From Leptospira neocaledonica (GTDB lineage Bacteria; Spirochaetota; Leptospiria; Leptospirales; Leptospiraceae), in the NCBI RefSeq assembly GCF_002812205.1, contig NZ_NPEA01000003.1, positions 310,001 through 374,000 on the forward strand: DNA of 64,000 nucleotides, in the 5' to 3' direction. Positions 18,385 through 27,480 of this stretch are shown piece by piece (positions within the stretch are counted from its first letter, which is position 1; every line of letters begins with the position of its first letter). Made by a program: the position numbers and the translations under genes. The notes under the pieces were generated by a model. It made no database searches. It worked only from the letters and a program-made list of their open reading frames with translations, and had not been told where the DNA came from.

Positions 18385-21003
18385 CTATCCTTTCTTTTGG
18401 AATTTTTTGAGCTTCACGTAAATTTTAATTTCTTCAAAATCAATTCTATCCAATTCAACAGGAAAGGTTTCACCTAATGAATATTGTTTGGTATATTTTT
18501 TTGAATAGAATGTAAAGTCTGTCTCTGCCTGTAACTCGCCTTCATCTGTGAATTCTATTGCAGGGATTATTGCTTCCACTGGTGGATTATTCAATTCTAC
18601 AAATGCAACTGCAGCCTTGAATCCAACAAGGGTCGCAGTAAATTCTTTGATCCCCGTTTTTTCCAAGAACCTGCAAGCCTTAAGTTTATAATAATCCCTT
18701 TCTGAATCGGTTGCCTTTCTTTCTTCGTGAGAAGTATGGAGTCCCATGACTTTTATATCTTCTTCCGAATAAGGTTCTTCATCAAAGAGCAGGATACTTT
18801 CTAAAACTCTATGACAAACCAAATCGGGATAACGACGAATAGGAGAAGTAAAATGACAATAATCTTTGAAACCCAAACCCCAATGTCCCAGATATTCTCC
18901 TGAATAGTAGGCCTGCATAAAACTTCTTAAAAGAGAAATATTGAACAGGCGCTCTGAAGGACTTCCTTCGATCACCTGTAGAACATGTCGAATAGATTCG
19001 TAATTTGTGTCTTGGAGTTGGGCGTTGACCCCGTTCAATCTTAGAAATGAATTCAACATCTCCAGTTTTTCAACATCCATAGGCTCGTGAACACGATACA
19101 GAGTCGGTCTTTCTTTTTTACGAATATATTCTGCTACCTTGATATTCGCAGATAGCATGAATTCTTCGATCAGGATATGAGCCTGTAATCTTTCGACCGA
19201 TTTTATTTCTACTACATTGTGTTCCGAATCAGTTACCACCTTGGTCTCTTTTAAATTCAGATCCACTCTTCCGGAGTTCAGCCTTCTTTTTCTGAGAATG
19301 TCTGCAAATTTCATCATTTTGAAGATCCAATTATTCGGATCTCCGGCTTTAATCTCTTCTTCCGCTCGATTGTAAGTGTATCTTTCCTCTACGCGGATTA
19401 TGGATTTATAAAATTTGGCATGGAAGATGGTTCCGCTCCAATCCGCTTCCATCTCCACTGTAAATGCGAGTCGATTCTTCTTAGCGACAAGGCTACAAAG
19501 ATTTTCGGAAAGTTCAGGAGGTAACATTGGAACCACTCTACTTCCCAAATAAACGGAAGTTGCTCTAGAATAAGCCTCTACATCCAGATCGGAGCCCGGT
19601 CTTACATAATGAGAAACATCTGCAATATGAACGTAAAAACGGATCTTCTTACCTTCTTCTATAAAGGAGATTGCATCATCAAAGTCCTTGGAATATTCTC
19701 CATCTATTGTGATCGATTTGAGTTCTCTCAAATCCACTCTGGAATTCCAATTATCTACCGTAGATTCATCCACTTCGTCAGGAAGTTCTTCCAATTTTAC
19801 TTCTTCCGGATATAGGATAGTATAATTGTACTTCATTAACATTCTCATCAGATCCGTATCTTCTTTGGTATCCGACTCGAAACGAACAAAGTGAGCTTCG
19901 TATAGATTCTTTTCGTGATCGGAATCTTGTTTTAAGGTAACGACCAAAACATCCCCGACGTTTATCTCATCTTGCAGATCCTGGAGTAATGTTTTGCGGG
20001 GAAGGAAACCTTCTTTCAAATCTCCTTCCATATCCAAGAAGGTACCGACTATAAATTTATAATCTTTCTCCGTGATCTTCATTCTATAAAGTTCACGACC
20101 TCTTCTGAGAACAGAGACAACTTCTCCTTCTAATTTTCCTTTACGACCAATTCCTGTGGGAAGGATTTCCACAAGATCACCTTGGATCGCGGAAGAAGTA
20201 TACTGGCCTGGAACGAATACTTCGGTTCCTGTAGTCAGTTTTACAAAACCGTCCCCTTTTTTACTTAGAGAGATAGTTCCTTGTAAGGTTTGGCTTGGAC
20301 GAACGATGATATTCTTTTTTTGGATCTCTATGAGGCCTTCTTTTTCAAAGAAGATCAAAACTTCTTCCGCTGAACGTTTTTGTTCTTGGGCTTCCCATTT
20401 TTCTCTTCTATATCCTTTTTTTTGGCCTGCATGAGCAATAAACTTAGAATACACCTCCTGCATTGGGAGGACCTTTCCCGCTTTAGAACGGAAAAATTTT
20501 AGAAGTTTTCTGCCAGGTTCATTCTCTCTTTCCCAATCATGACTCCCACTTCTTCTATCATAAAACTTAGGTTTCGATCCGGGCACATGAGATTCGTTTT
20601 TTTGGTAAGAAGGTTTAGGTGAATATCCTGAATTCTTATTTTGATTTTCGTAAGAAGATTTCTTGTAGTTCGTTTCTTTTTTTGGAGGAGGAATCTCTTC
20701 TCTGATTTCTTTTACTACTTCTTGTTTAAAGGATTTGTTTTTATCTTTTCTTTCCTTTTTAAAAGAAGGTGCCGATTTTTTTTGTTCAACCGGAAATATT
20801 TCGAGCTTTTTAGACCGAGAAGACTTATGGTCTTTTTTCTTTTTAGAAACCTTCTCCTTTGCTTCTCTGATCTTCTTTCTTAGATCATTTTCATCGGATT
20901 CTTTGGATCTGATTTTTTTTGGTTCTTTGTTTTTCTCACTATTCTCTTTGGTTTTTGTTTTCTTTGTTTGTATTGGTTTAACCATTTTCTTTTTTTGTGT
21001 CAT
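18385..21003 (-). CDS. rnr: Ribonuclease R
   Basis: Processive 3'-5' exoribonuclease that degrades structured RNA. The first about 160 residues are an unusual Lys/Arg/Ser/Glu-rich disordered extension (KKIREAKEKVSKKKK). Then come a winged-helix region, cold-shock RNA-binding domains (about 245-400), and the RNB catalytic core with ITIDGEYSKDFDDAISF (metal-binding Asp cluster), HIADVSHYV and HFTSPIRRYPDL. A divergent S1-like domain ends in a basic tail. At 872 residues it is longer than E. coli RNase R because of the N-terminal extension. ATG 21003 overlaps tsaB by 4 bp, so translation is coupled. Confidence 0.93.
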   Translation of the reverse strand: MTQKKKMVKPIQTKKTKTKENSEKNKEPKKIRSKESDENDLRKKIREAKEKVSKKKKDHKSSRSKKLEIFPVEQKKSAPSFKKERKDKNKSFKQEVVKEIREEIPPPKKETNYKKSSYENQNKNSGYSPKPSYQKNESHVPGSKPKFYDRRSGSHDWERENEPGRKLLKFFRSKAGKVLPMQEVYSKFIAHAGQKKGYRREKWEAQEQKRSAEEVLIFFEKEGLIEIQKKNIIVRPSQTLQGTISLSKKGDGFVKLTTGTEVFVPGQYTSSAIQGDLVEILPTGIGRKGKLEGEVVSVLRRGRELYRMKITEKDYKFIVGTFLDMEGDLKEGFLPRKTLLQDLQDEINVGDVLVVTLKQDSDHEKNLYEAHFVRFESDTKEDTDLMRMLMKYNYTILYPEEVKLEELPDEVDESTVDNWNSRVDLRELKSITIDGEYSKDFDDAISFIEEGKKIRFYVHIADVSHYVRPGSDLDVEAYSRATSVYLGSRVVPMLPPELSENLCSLVAKKNRLAFTVEMEADWSGTIFHAKFYKSIIRVEERYTYNRAEEEIKAGDPNNWIFKMMKFADILRKRRLNSGRVDLNLKETKVVTDSEHNVVEIKSVERLQAHILIEEFMLSANIKVAEYIRKKERPTLYRVHEPMDVEKLEMLNSFLRLNGVNAQLQDTNYESIRHVLQVIEGSPSERLFNISLLRSFMQAYYSGEYLGHWGLGFKDYCHFTSPIRRYPDLVCHRVLESILLFDEEPYSEEDIKVMGLHTSHEERKATDSERDYYKLKACRFLEKTGIKEFTATLVGFKAAVAFVELNNPPVEAIIPAIEFTDEGELQAETDFTFYSKKYTKQYSLGETFPVELDRIDFEEIKIYVKLKKFQKKG

Positions 21004-21689
21004 GTATAATATACCTTAGGCTTATCATCAGCGTAAGTTCCTCTCAGATAATTCGGAACCAATTGCAAATAAGAATGATCTTCCGGCTTAGATAATGCCT
21101 TTTTGATCTCGCTGGACTTTTCCAATATACTCGCTTCCGGCGAAGGAAGATTCTCTTTCATATTTGTTCCCGCAAAAAATTCGGGAGAGTCGCTGAACTT
21201 AATTCCGGTAAGATAAGAGCCTATCCTATCTTCCGGGATGGTTTCCGGTATCAGATCCGGAGCAATGTCCACGGTGCCCCAATAACCTCGGGAGTCCCTC
21301 AGACCGAAATAAATTTTTCCTTGTTTCGCTTCGATTCCTACACAAACGGAAGATTCTGATTCCGCATAATATTGGCAGGTATATAATTCTAAACTATCAA
21401 TTCCCAAAACCGGAATATTCCAGATCTGTGAAAAGTTTCGTGCAGTCGCCACTGAGATCCTGATTCCGGTAAAAGATCCAGGACCGGTTGCTGTTACTAT
21501 TATATCAGGTTTTTCCCAATTAGATACCTTCAAACAGTTGGAAATTTCCTTAATGAGCAAAAGAGAAGATTCCCTATTATGTAATTCCCTGTATTCGGAA
21601 ACTTTTTCTAGTTTGCCATCTTCTGTTTTAAGATAACATCCCACTAAGATCCAAGAATTGGTTGCATCGAAGAATAATATTTTCGTCAT
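21000..21689 (-). CDS. tsaB: tRNA t6A37 biosynthesis protein TsaB
   Basis: Non-catalytic partner of TsaD in transferring the threonylcarbamoyl group to A37 of ANN-decoding tRNAs. It has the ASKHA start ILFFDATNSWILVGCY, HNRESSLLLIKEI (H and S typical of TsaB), and VTATGPGSFTGIRISVATARNF, the signature of the family. At 229 residues it has the usual length. It overlaps tsaE upstream and rnr downstream by 4 bp each (ATGA junctions), forming hslO-tsaE-tsaB-rnr. Reasonably certain. Confidence 0.92.
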   Translation of the reverse strand: MTKILFFDATNSWILVGCYLKTEDGKLEKVSEYRELHNRESSLLLIKEISNCLKVSNWEKPDIIVTATGPGSFTGIRISVATARNFSQIWNIPVLGIDSLELYTCQYYAESESSVCVGIEAKQGKIYFGLRDSRGYWGTVDIAPDLIPETIPEDRIGSYLTGIKFSDSPEFFAGTNMKENLPSPEASILEKSSEIKKALSKPEDHSYLQLVPNYLRGTYADDKPKVYYT

Positions 21690-22246
21690 AAAATTTTCTC
21701 CGACTTCAAAAAGGATTCAATCTTGAGATCGGACCTTCTCCATTCTTCTCCCAAAAATTCGATCTGAAGATTTCGAGTGTCCTCATCCGCTTCTTCTAAT
21801 TCGATCTGGATGCGGAACTTTCTATCTTTAAATTCCGGTTCTGCCTTTTCCCACCATTCTATCAGAGAAATCCCTTTGCCATTCCAATATTCTTCAAAGC
21901 CCAAATCAGGAATCTCTTCGGAAGATCCGATCCGATACAGATCAAAATGAAAGATCTCTAATGGATCTTCCAATTGGTTCCGGATCTCGGGAAATGGATA
22001 CTCATTCATCAAAGTATAAGTGGGGGAATTTACAAATAGTTTGGATTTATCCAATCCAGGTTTTAAATGGTCTAACAAAGCTTTTACAAGTTTAGAAACA
22101 AATGTGGTTTTTCCAGAACCCATTTTTCCGGAAAGAAGAAGTAGGGGAAATTTTCCCTCTGTCCAAATCGCTGCTACAATCCCCGCAAGTTTTGTGACAG
22201 GGGCATCGATTGAATCTAAGGTAAGATTTTCAAATCGTCCTAACAT
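21686..22246 (-). CDS. tsaE: tRNA t6A37 biosynthesis ATPase TsaE
   Basis: P-loop ATPase required to reset the TsaB-TsaD complex during t6A formation. Walker A is LSGKMGSGKTTFVSKLVKAL. The family motif SPTYTLMNEYPF is present, then FHFDLYRIGSSEEIPDLGFEEYW (Walker B/DLYR region) and ISLIEWWEKAE. Length is 186 residues, slightly longer than E. coli TsaE because of inserts around the SPTYT motif. It lies between hslO (8 bp gap) and tsaB (4 bp overlap). Confidence 0.92.
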   Translation of the reverse strand: MLGRFENLTLDSIDAPVTKLAGIVAAIWTEGKFPLLLLSGKMGSGKTTFVSKLVKALLDHLKPGLDKSKLFVNSPTYTLMNEYPFPEIRNQLEDPLEIFHFDLYRIGSSEEIPDLGFEEYWNGKGISLIEWWEKAEPEFKDRKFRIQIELEEADEDTRNLQIEFLGEEWRRSDLKIESFLKSEKIL

Positions 22247-22254
22247 CCGATTTT

Positions 22255-23115
22255 CTAAAATAACTCTAAGACCTGTGCCTTTGGAAATCTATAGATGGAA
22301 TTACAGAATTCACAGGTGACTTCGATCTGTCCTTGCTCCTCTGCAATATCCATTGCTTCTTCTTTTCCTAAATTTTGAATGAGCTCTTTAATCTTTTCTT
22401 CGGAACAATCGCATCTGTATTCCGGTCTTCCGGTTTCCAGGATTTCGAATTTTGTATTCCAAGAAGATTGTAAAATCTCTAATGCTTGAGAAACAGTTGT
22501 TCCTTCGTAGACTTTAGATTTTTCTTCTTCGAGTTTTCCGGCTAATTCTCTAACTGCATCTATATGTTCCGACTTTGCTTCCGGTAATGCTTGTAAGAAT
22601 AGGCCCTTGATTCTCCAATGAAGACCGTCTAGTTTTACATAAGCCACTAAAAAGGAAGGGACCTGCTCCGAATCTCTCAGATAGTTTTCGATATTCGTTT
22701 CTAAACTTTGGTTTCTAAAAGGAACGATGGATTGGTAAATACATTCTCCGTCTTTCCAACGGAATACTTTCAGAATTCCTAAATTTTCCTCTGAGATCTG
22801 CCCTGATTCTATATCTTCTTCCGGACGATGTCTTAAGGTTGCTTTTAGTCTTCCATTACGAGTGCTATAAGCTAAGACGGAATGGATCTCTGAGTCGTCG
22901 TAAAAACGAATTTGAACGCTAACCTTAGTATCTTCTTTTACTAGGTCCGCTAAGAAGAATGCGGAAAGCATTGTCCTTGCCAGAAGCTCAGTCCCCGCAT
23001 CATCAAAACCGTGCAAGTTAGATGCTGCATTTACTGCGTAGGAAATTTCGGCTGAGGAAAAACGAAAATGAACGTCGGGAAGAATCCCATAATGGTATAT
23101 ATCGTTATTTTCCAT
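22255..23115 (-). CDS. hslO: Redox-regulated chaperone Hsp33
   Basis: Holdase chaperone activated by oxidation of a zinc-binding cysteine centre. The C-terminal CxC...CxxC arrangement is intact: YRCDCSEEK and VTCEFCNSIY. The middle carries the helical linker (VSQALEILQ and GRPEYR) typical of Hsp33. ATG at 23115 is preferred; an in-frame TTG at 23142 would add nine residues. It is probably the first gene of hslO-tsaE-tsaB-rnr. The N-terminal core is somewhat divergent from E. coli, but the cysteine switch supports function. Confidence 0.9.
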   Translation of the reverse strand: MENNDIYHYGILPDVHFRFSSAEISYAVNAASNLHGFDDAGTELLARTMLSAFFLADLVKEDTKVSVQIRFYDDSEIHSVLAYSTRNGRLKATLRHRPEEDIESGQISEENLGILKVFRWKDGECIYQSIVPFRNQSLETNIENYLRDSEQVPSFLVAYVKLDGLHWRIKGLFLQALPEAKSEHIDAVRELAGKLEEEKSKVYEGTTVSQALEILQSSWNTKFEILETGRPEYRCDCSEEKIKELIQNLGKEEAMDIAEEQGQIEVTCEFCNSIYRFPKAQVLELF

Positions 23116-23287
23116 GCAATGTTTTGGATCCCGACCTTTCAAGGCGAGATTCTAATCTATTCTCCCTGAATCGTATCGAAAAGACAGTATTTTTTCCGAA
23201 TTTCGATAGGTTTTCCCGGTTTTCTTTCTGGAAAGATCTTCCCTCAAGAGAATCATCGTCTCTACCTTTTTAACATGCGAGGACCGA

Positions 23288-25267
23288 ATGATTTTCGGAG
23301 CGGATTATTATCCTGAACAATGGACTCCCAAAGATTGGGAAGAAGATATTCGGATCATGAAGGACATGGGATTGACCAGGGTCCGTCTCGCAGAATTTTC
23401 TTGGGCCTTAGTCGAACCTAAAGAAGGGTCGTTCAATTTTTCTTTTTGGAAGAAGATGTTGGATCTCTTTCATAAACATAAAATGGATGTGATCTTAGGA
23501 ACTCCAACGGCCACATTCCCTCCTTGGCTTTCTAAAAAATATCCTGACGTCCTTCAAGTAAGAGATGGAGTTTTAAGAAATATAGGCACAAGAAGACAGG
23601 CTTGTTTTTCTTCTCCCAATTATAGAAAAGCAGTGATTAAGGTCGTGACTAAGATGGCCCAGGCATTAGGAAATCACCCTGCTGTCATCGGTTGGCAAAT
23701 AGATAATGAGATCGGCCATGAGGGATCGGATATAGATCATTCTGAAACTTCTCTCAAGGCATTTCGTCTTTGGTTAAAATCTAAATATAAAACGCTCCAA
23801 AACCTGAATGATACTTGGGGAAATATTTTTTGGGGAGTGATCTTTAATGATTGGAATGAGATCCCAGTTCCGGGTCCCCACGTTAGTGCAGGTTTTAATC
23901 CTTCTATGATCCAAGACTTTTATAGATTCCATTCGGATACGATCGTAGACTTTGTAAAATTACAATCGGATATTGTGAGAAAGTTTTCTCCAAATCGAAA
24001 ACTAACTACGAATTTATATCCTAGTCCTTTTCTTCCCGTGATCGATATGAGCGAATTATTCACTCATTTAGATTACGTTTCTTGGGACAATTATCCTACT
24101 TGGGGAGACCAAGAAGAACCTTTCCCTCATCCATTTATATCGGCCATGCATCAGTACAATCGAGGTTTGAAAGATCTTCCGTTTACCGTGATGGAACAAA
24201 TTTCAGGTTTCCAAGGGCATGATACCTTGGGCTATCTTCCTGCACCTGGGCAAGTACAACTTTGGATGAAACAAGCTATCGTACAAGGCGCGGAGCAAAT
24301 TGTATTTTTCAGATATAGAACAGCTAGGTACGGACAAGAACAACTTTGTTACGGAATTTTAGATCACGACAAATCTCTTACAGACAGATACTTAGAATTA
24401 CGAAAAGGGATCGCTGAAATTTTACCGGAAGCGAAAGACTTTGCTTCTGAACATTTTCCGGCCGATGTTGCTGTTCTTCATGATATAGAGAATGCCAGGA
24501 ACTTCAAACATCAGCCTATTTCCTCCGGTTTAAAACATAGTCCCGTTCCATTTGCACAAGTTGGATACGATATTGAGATGGCGACTTGGTTTGCCGGTCT
24601 GAACATTTTGAATGTAAATACTCACTTTTTGCCGATCTCCAAAACAGACTTTTCTAAGTATAAAGTTTTGGTTCTCCCCCTGTATGCAATGGTTAATGAT
24701 CGGATTGTAAAAAAATTGGAGCAATTCGTCATTGAGGGAGGTGTTTTAGTCTTAGGATATAGAGCAGGGTTGAAGGACAAAAATTCCTGGATGTTAGATT
24801 CTCAGATACCTGGTCCATTCTCCGAAATGGCAGGAGTAAAAGTGAGAAAGTTCGAAGCAGTGGGAAATCGAAACGTTAAGTTCCGATTCAGGGTTTTACC
24901 AGGCACCTGCTCCAAAATTTGCGAGATCCTTGAACCTACAACGGCCAAGGTTTGGGCAAGATATTCTGATAATAAGAAATTTTATAACGGAAAACCTGTC
25001 ATAACTTGTAATCGATTTGGAAAAGGATCTGTCGTATACGTTGGAGCGAGTCTGAGTCCGATCTCGTTTATGCTATTATATAGAAGAACCTTAAGAATGG
25101 CAGGCATCCCCTTTACTTTTTACGGCCCAACAGTGGAACATAGTTTTAGAAAGGGAAAGTCCAAAGACTACGAAATTTTTATCAATCATTCCGGTAAGAA
25201 GGCTCTAGCCGGTTTCAAGCTACTCAAACCATATGAGGTGAGGATTCTGCCTAAAACGAAAAAATGA
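23288..25267 (+). CDS. GH42-family beta-galactosidase-like glycoside hydrolase
   Basis: TIM-barrel glycosidase. It opens with GADYYPEQWTPKDWEEDI and RLAEFSWALVEPKEG, typical GH42 patterns. The acid/base Glu is in VIGWQIDNEIG and the likely nucleophile Glu in PFTVMEQISG. A second domain with a class-I-amidotransferase-like fold (trimerisation domain) follows at about 400-590, then a small C-terminal beta domain. The length of 659 residues is normal for GH42. There is no signal peptide, so it acts in the cytosol. ATG is preceded by GAGGA. It is tightly coupled (4 bp) to the next gene. Galactosidase specificity is inferred. Confidence 0.88.
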   Translation: MIFGADYYPEQWTPKDWEEDIRIMKDMGLTRVRLAEFSWALVEPKEGSFNFSFWKKMLDLFHKHKMDVILGTPTATFPPWLSKKYPDVLQVRDGVLRNIGTRRQACFSSPNYRKAVIKVVTKMAQALGNHPAVIGWQIDNEIGHEGSDIDHSETSLKAFRLWLKSKYKTLQNLNDTWGNIFWGVIFNDWNEIPVPGPHVSAGFNPSMIQDFYRFHSDTIVDFVKLQSDIVRKFSPNRKLTTNLYPSPFLPVIDMSELFTHLDYVSWDNYPTWGDQEEPFPHPFISAMHQYNRGLKDLPFTVMEQISGFQGHDTLGYLPAPGQVQLWMKQAIVQGAEQIVFFRYRTARYGQEQLCYGILDHDKSLTDRYLELRKGIAEILPEAKDFASEHFPADVAVLHDIENARNFKHQPISSGLKHSPVPFAQVGYDIEMATWFAGLNILNVNTHFLPISKTDFSKYKVLVLPLYAMVNDRIVKKLEQFVIEGGVLVLGYRAGLKDKNSWMLDSQIPGPFSEMAGVKVRKFEAVGNRNVKFRFRVLPGTCSKICEILEPTTAKVWARYSDNKKFYNGKPVITCNRFGKGSVVYVGASLSPISFMLLYRRTLRMAGIPFTFYGPTVEHSFRKGKSKDYEIFINHSGKKALAGFKLLKPYEVRILPKTKK

Positions 25268-26214
25268 AGCTGAATGAAGTTAAAGAATTAAACAGGCTCT
25301 TACAGAATCATTCGAATGGAAGAAATAAGGAACATTCCGTTTATGTGGATAACCTTCATACTTCCTTTGTCGAATTTGAAGAGAAATTTATTCTACCTCC
25401 CACTTCTATTTTTGAAGTAGAGTTTAGCGCAGCCGAAAGCTTTTTAAAATCGGTTCTGCAACTTGCTCCTGAGCTAGTTGCAGATTCTCTTGTTCTTCCT
25501 GAACCCAGACCAAAAAGAGACGTTGATCGTTTGTACCTAATCAAACCGTTTTATACGGAAGGAGAAATGTTCAGAGAGAATTCTCCCGAAGTATGGAGAG
25601 AAAAACTTCCCCCATTCGCGATTGTTACTAGTTTTCATGTAATGCATCTTGGTGGAGCACCCAAGGAAGATATTTATGCACAAGCTTCTCAGGGAAAAAC
25701 TATGTCGGTTTATACCAAAAGGGCTTATTTTTCTACTCGAGTGATCCCTTTGGATTCCCTCACAGTGTTAGAAGGTGCAGTCATTGACTTCACAGCTAAA
25801 AAATACCAAGAGTCTGACTTTATGGTTCAAATTTCAAGGGAGCCAGGTGAAGGAGTTCGGCATACCTATTTCGGAATTTTCGAAGAGATAGATTATTCTA
25901 AACAAGTAAACCTTATCCATGAGTCCTTGGGGATCACCTCTGCGGATTGGTCCCTTGGAAAAATTTTCGCTCCTTTAGCTGTGGAATACCTTACCTTGAC
26001 TGCCAGATTTCTGGACCCTTCCCTAGATAAGATCGCAAAGGATTTTAATTCCTTTCACCAAGTAGTTGATCTTTTGTTAAGACCAGGCAGCATGACCTTA
26101 GAAGAATCTGCCCGAAATTCATTCTTCGCTTGGCTCCAATCTCATAAGTCAGAGAGGATCATTTCCCCGTCCGGAAATATGGCCTGGAAAATTTTGCGGG
26201 TAGAAAGGACATAA
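25264..26214 (+). CDS. Uncharacterised protein coupled to GH42 gene
   Basis: 316 residues and not recognised. There is no signal peptide or clear membrane segment. The composition is ordinary for a cytosolic alpha/beta protein. Notable segments are PPFAIVTSFHVMHLGGAPKED and DSLTVLEGAVIDFTAKKYQESD. The ATG overlaps the GH42 stop by 4 bp and the next gene, suhB, starts 10 bp later. All three are probably one transcript. A role linked to sugar or lipid metabolism is only a guess from context. Confidence 0.7.
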   Translation: MKLNEVKELNRLLQNHSNGRNKEHSVYVDNLHTSFVEFEEKFILPPTSIFEVEFSAAESFLKSVLQLAPELVADSLVLPEPRPKRDVDRLYLIKPFYTEGEMFRENSPEVWREKLPPFAIVTSFHVMHLGGAPKEDIYAQASQGKTMSVYTKRAYFSTRVIPLDSLTVLEGAVIDFTAKKYQESDFMVQISREPGEGVRHTYFGIFEEIDYSKQVNLIHESLGITSADWSLGKIFAPLAVEYLTLTARFLDPSLDKIAKDFNSFHQVVDLLLRPGSMTLEESARNSFFAWLQSHKSERIISPSGNMAWKILRVERT

Positions 26215-26223
26215 GACCCGAAC

Positions 26224-27069
26224 ATGGAATCCTTAGCACCTCCCATAGATTTCCCTCTTGAAGAAGTGAAGAAGAGAGTGAAATCAGTCCAATCCGTATC
26301 CGGGCTTATACTGGAATCCGCTCGCAAGCTCCAAAAAGAGATCCGAGTTTTTGGGATCGTAAGCGATTCCGAAGAGAAAGAACGTATTCATAAAGCGGAC
26401 GAATTGATGGGAAAATTCCTGATCGATTTTATCCGACAAAACTTTCCGAACGACTCCATCATTTCAGAAGATTATTTTAAACACGACGGAAGCAATTCTT
26501 TCCGTTGGGTTTTGGATCCAATAGACGGATCCATGAATTTCGTAAGAGGTATTCCTCTTTATTGTGTTTCCGTAGGACTCGAGCATAGGGAAACTCCGGT
26601 CGCAGGAGTTGTATTTGCTCCTGAATTGGACACACGTTACTCTGCAATTTTAAGCCAAGGCGCATTCAAGAATGGTCTTAGAATCGATGTCTCTAATACT
26701 GATGCACTTGCAAGATCACTTTTGGTATCCAGTTTTCCTACCAACAGAAAAGAAATTCTGAACGAAGTCATCTCCGATATCACCGCGTTTATTAGCTGCG
26801 GTAGATCCATGAGAAGGACTGGATCTTTCGTTTTAGATACTTGTTGGGTGGCAGAAGGTGTGCTCGACGGGATCTGGGAGAAGGGTGTAAAACTCTGGGA
26901 CACAGTCGCAAGTTCCGTGATCTTAACGGAAGCAGGCGGAAAACTCACAGACTTTCAAGGAAAACATTTCTTATCCGGACAGGCGGAAGTGGTAGCTTCC
27001 AATGGAAGAATCCATAAGCAGATCATCGACATTCTCCGAAATGTTCGGATCTCCATTGGAAGAAACTAA
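26224..27069 (+). CDS. suhB: Inositol monophosphatase family protein
   Basis: Mg-dependent phosphatase of the IMPase/FBPase superfamily. Metal-binding motifs are IISEDYF (Glu), WVLDPIDGSMNFVRGIP (DPIDGS, one of the family hallmarks), and KLWDTVASSVILTEAGG (WDxAA-like, with T-V in place of the usual A). Length is 281 residues. Possible activities include inositol-1-phosphate, NADP or PAP dephosphorylation. The suhB symbol is by similarity only. It is last in the GH42 run and ends convergently with the cytochrome c gene. Confidence 0.85.
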   Translation: MESLAPPIDFPLEEVKKRVKSVQSVSGLILESARKLQKEIRVFGIVSDSEEKERIHKADELMGKFLIDFIRQNFPNDSIISEDYFKHDGSNSFRWVLDPIDGSMNFVRGIPLYCVSVGLEHRETPVAGVVFAPELDTRYSAILSQGAFKNGLRIDVSNTDALARSLLVSSFPTNRKEILNEVISDITAFISCGRSMRRTGSFVLDTCWVAEGVLDGIWEKGVKLWDTVASSVILTEAGGKLTDFQGKHFLSGQAEVVASNGRIHKQIIDILRNVRISIGRN

Positions 27070-27103
27070 AACTCGACTTCCTTTCAGTAAAGCTTAGAAA
27101 GAA

Positions 27104-27478
27104 TTATTGTTTTAAAAACTCTTCTAAAGATTTTATCTGAGCTTCCGTAAAGTTAAAACGCGTCATTGCGGTACTCTGACGTTTAGGAACATATCCCGGA
27201 GGATATTCTCCTCTCATTCTAGCTTCCAATAATTCATAAGAAGAATTTGCCACAGAAGGCCCGACGGCCCCGTCCAATTTTGGATTTGCATTATGACAGG
27301 CCAAACAGTTCGCCATATACAATCCTCTACCTGCCTCCGCTTCCGGAGAAAGTGGTTTGGATTCCTTACAGAAAGAGAATACTAACGTAAAAAATAGTAA
27401 GAGTAGAAAGCCAAAAAAAGAAAGGCGGTGAATACCGCCCCTCTCGCTTCCACTCCCATTAATTTGGAATGGGTTCAT
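27104..27478 (-). CDS. Mono-heme cytochrome c lipoprotein
   Basis: Small class I-type cytochrome c. The heme site is NCLACHNANPKLDGAVGP (CxxCH plus Gly-Pro), and the likely axial Met is in STAMTRFNFTEAQI. A hydrophobic signal (FFGFLLLLFFTLVFSFC) ends in a lipobox-like Cys, so it is probably a membrane-anchored periplasmic lipoprotein. ATG 27478 lies 3 bp after the PuuD-like stop. This suggests it carries electrons for that membrane protein, in which other bacteria fuse a cytochrome c at the C-terminus. Confidence 0.85.
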   Translation of the reverse strand: MNPFQINGSGSERGGIHRLSFFGFLLLLFFTLVFSFCKESKPLSPEAEAGRGLYMANCLACHNANPKLDGAVGPSVANSSYELLEARMRGEYPPGYVPKRQSTAMTRFNFTEAQIKSLEEFLKQ

Positions 27479-27480
27479 TC

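Noticed and set aside
20641..21019. Phe-rich open frames opposite the start of rnr
   Set aside because: They mirror the Lys-rich extension of RNase R (AAA/AAG reads as TTT/CTT) and lack ribosome sites.
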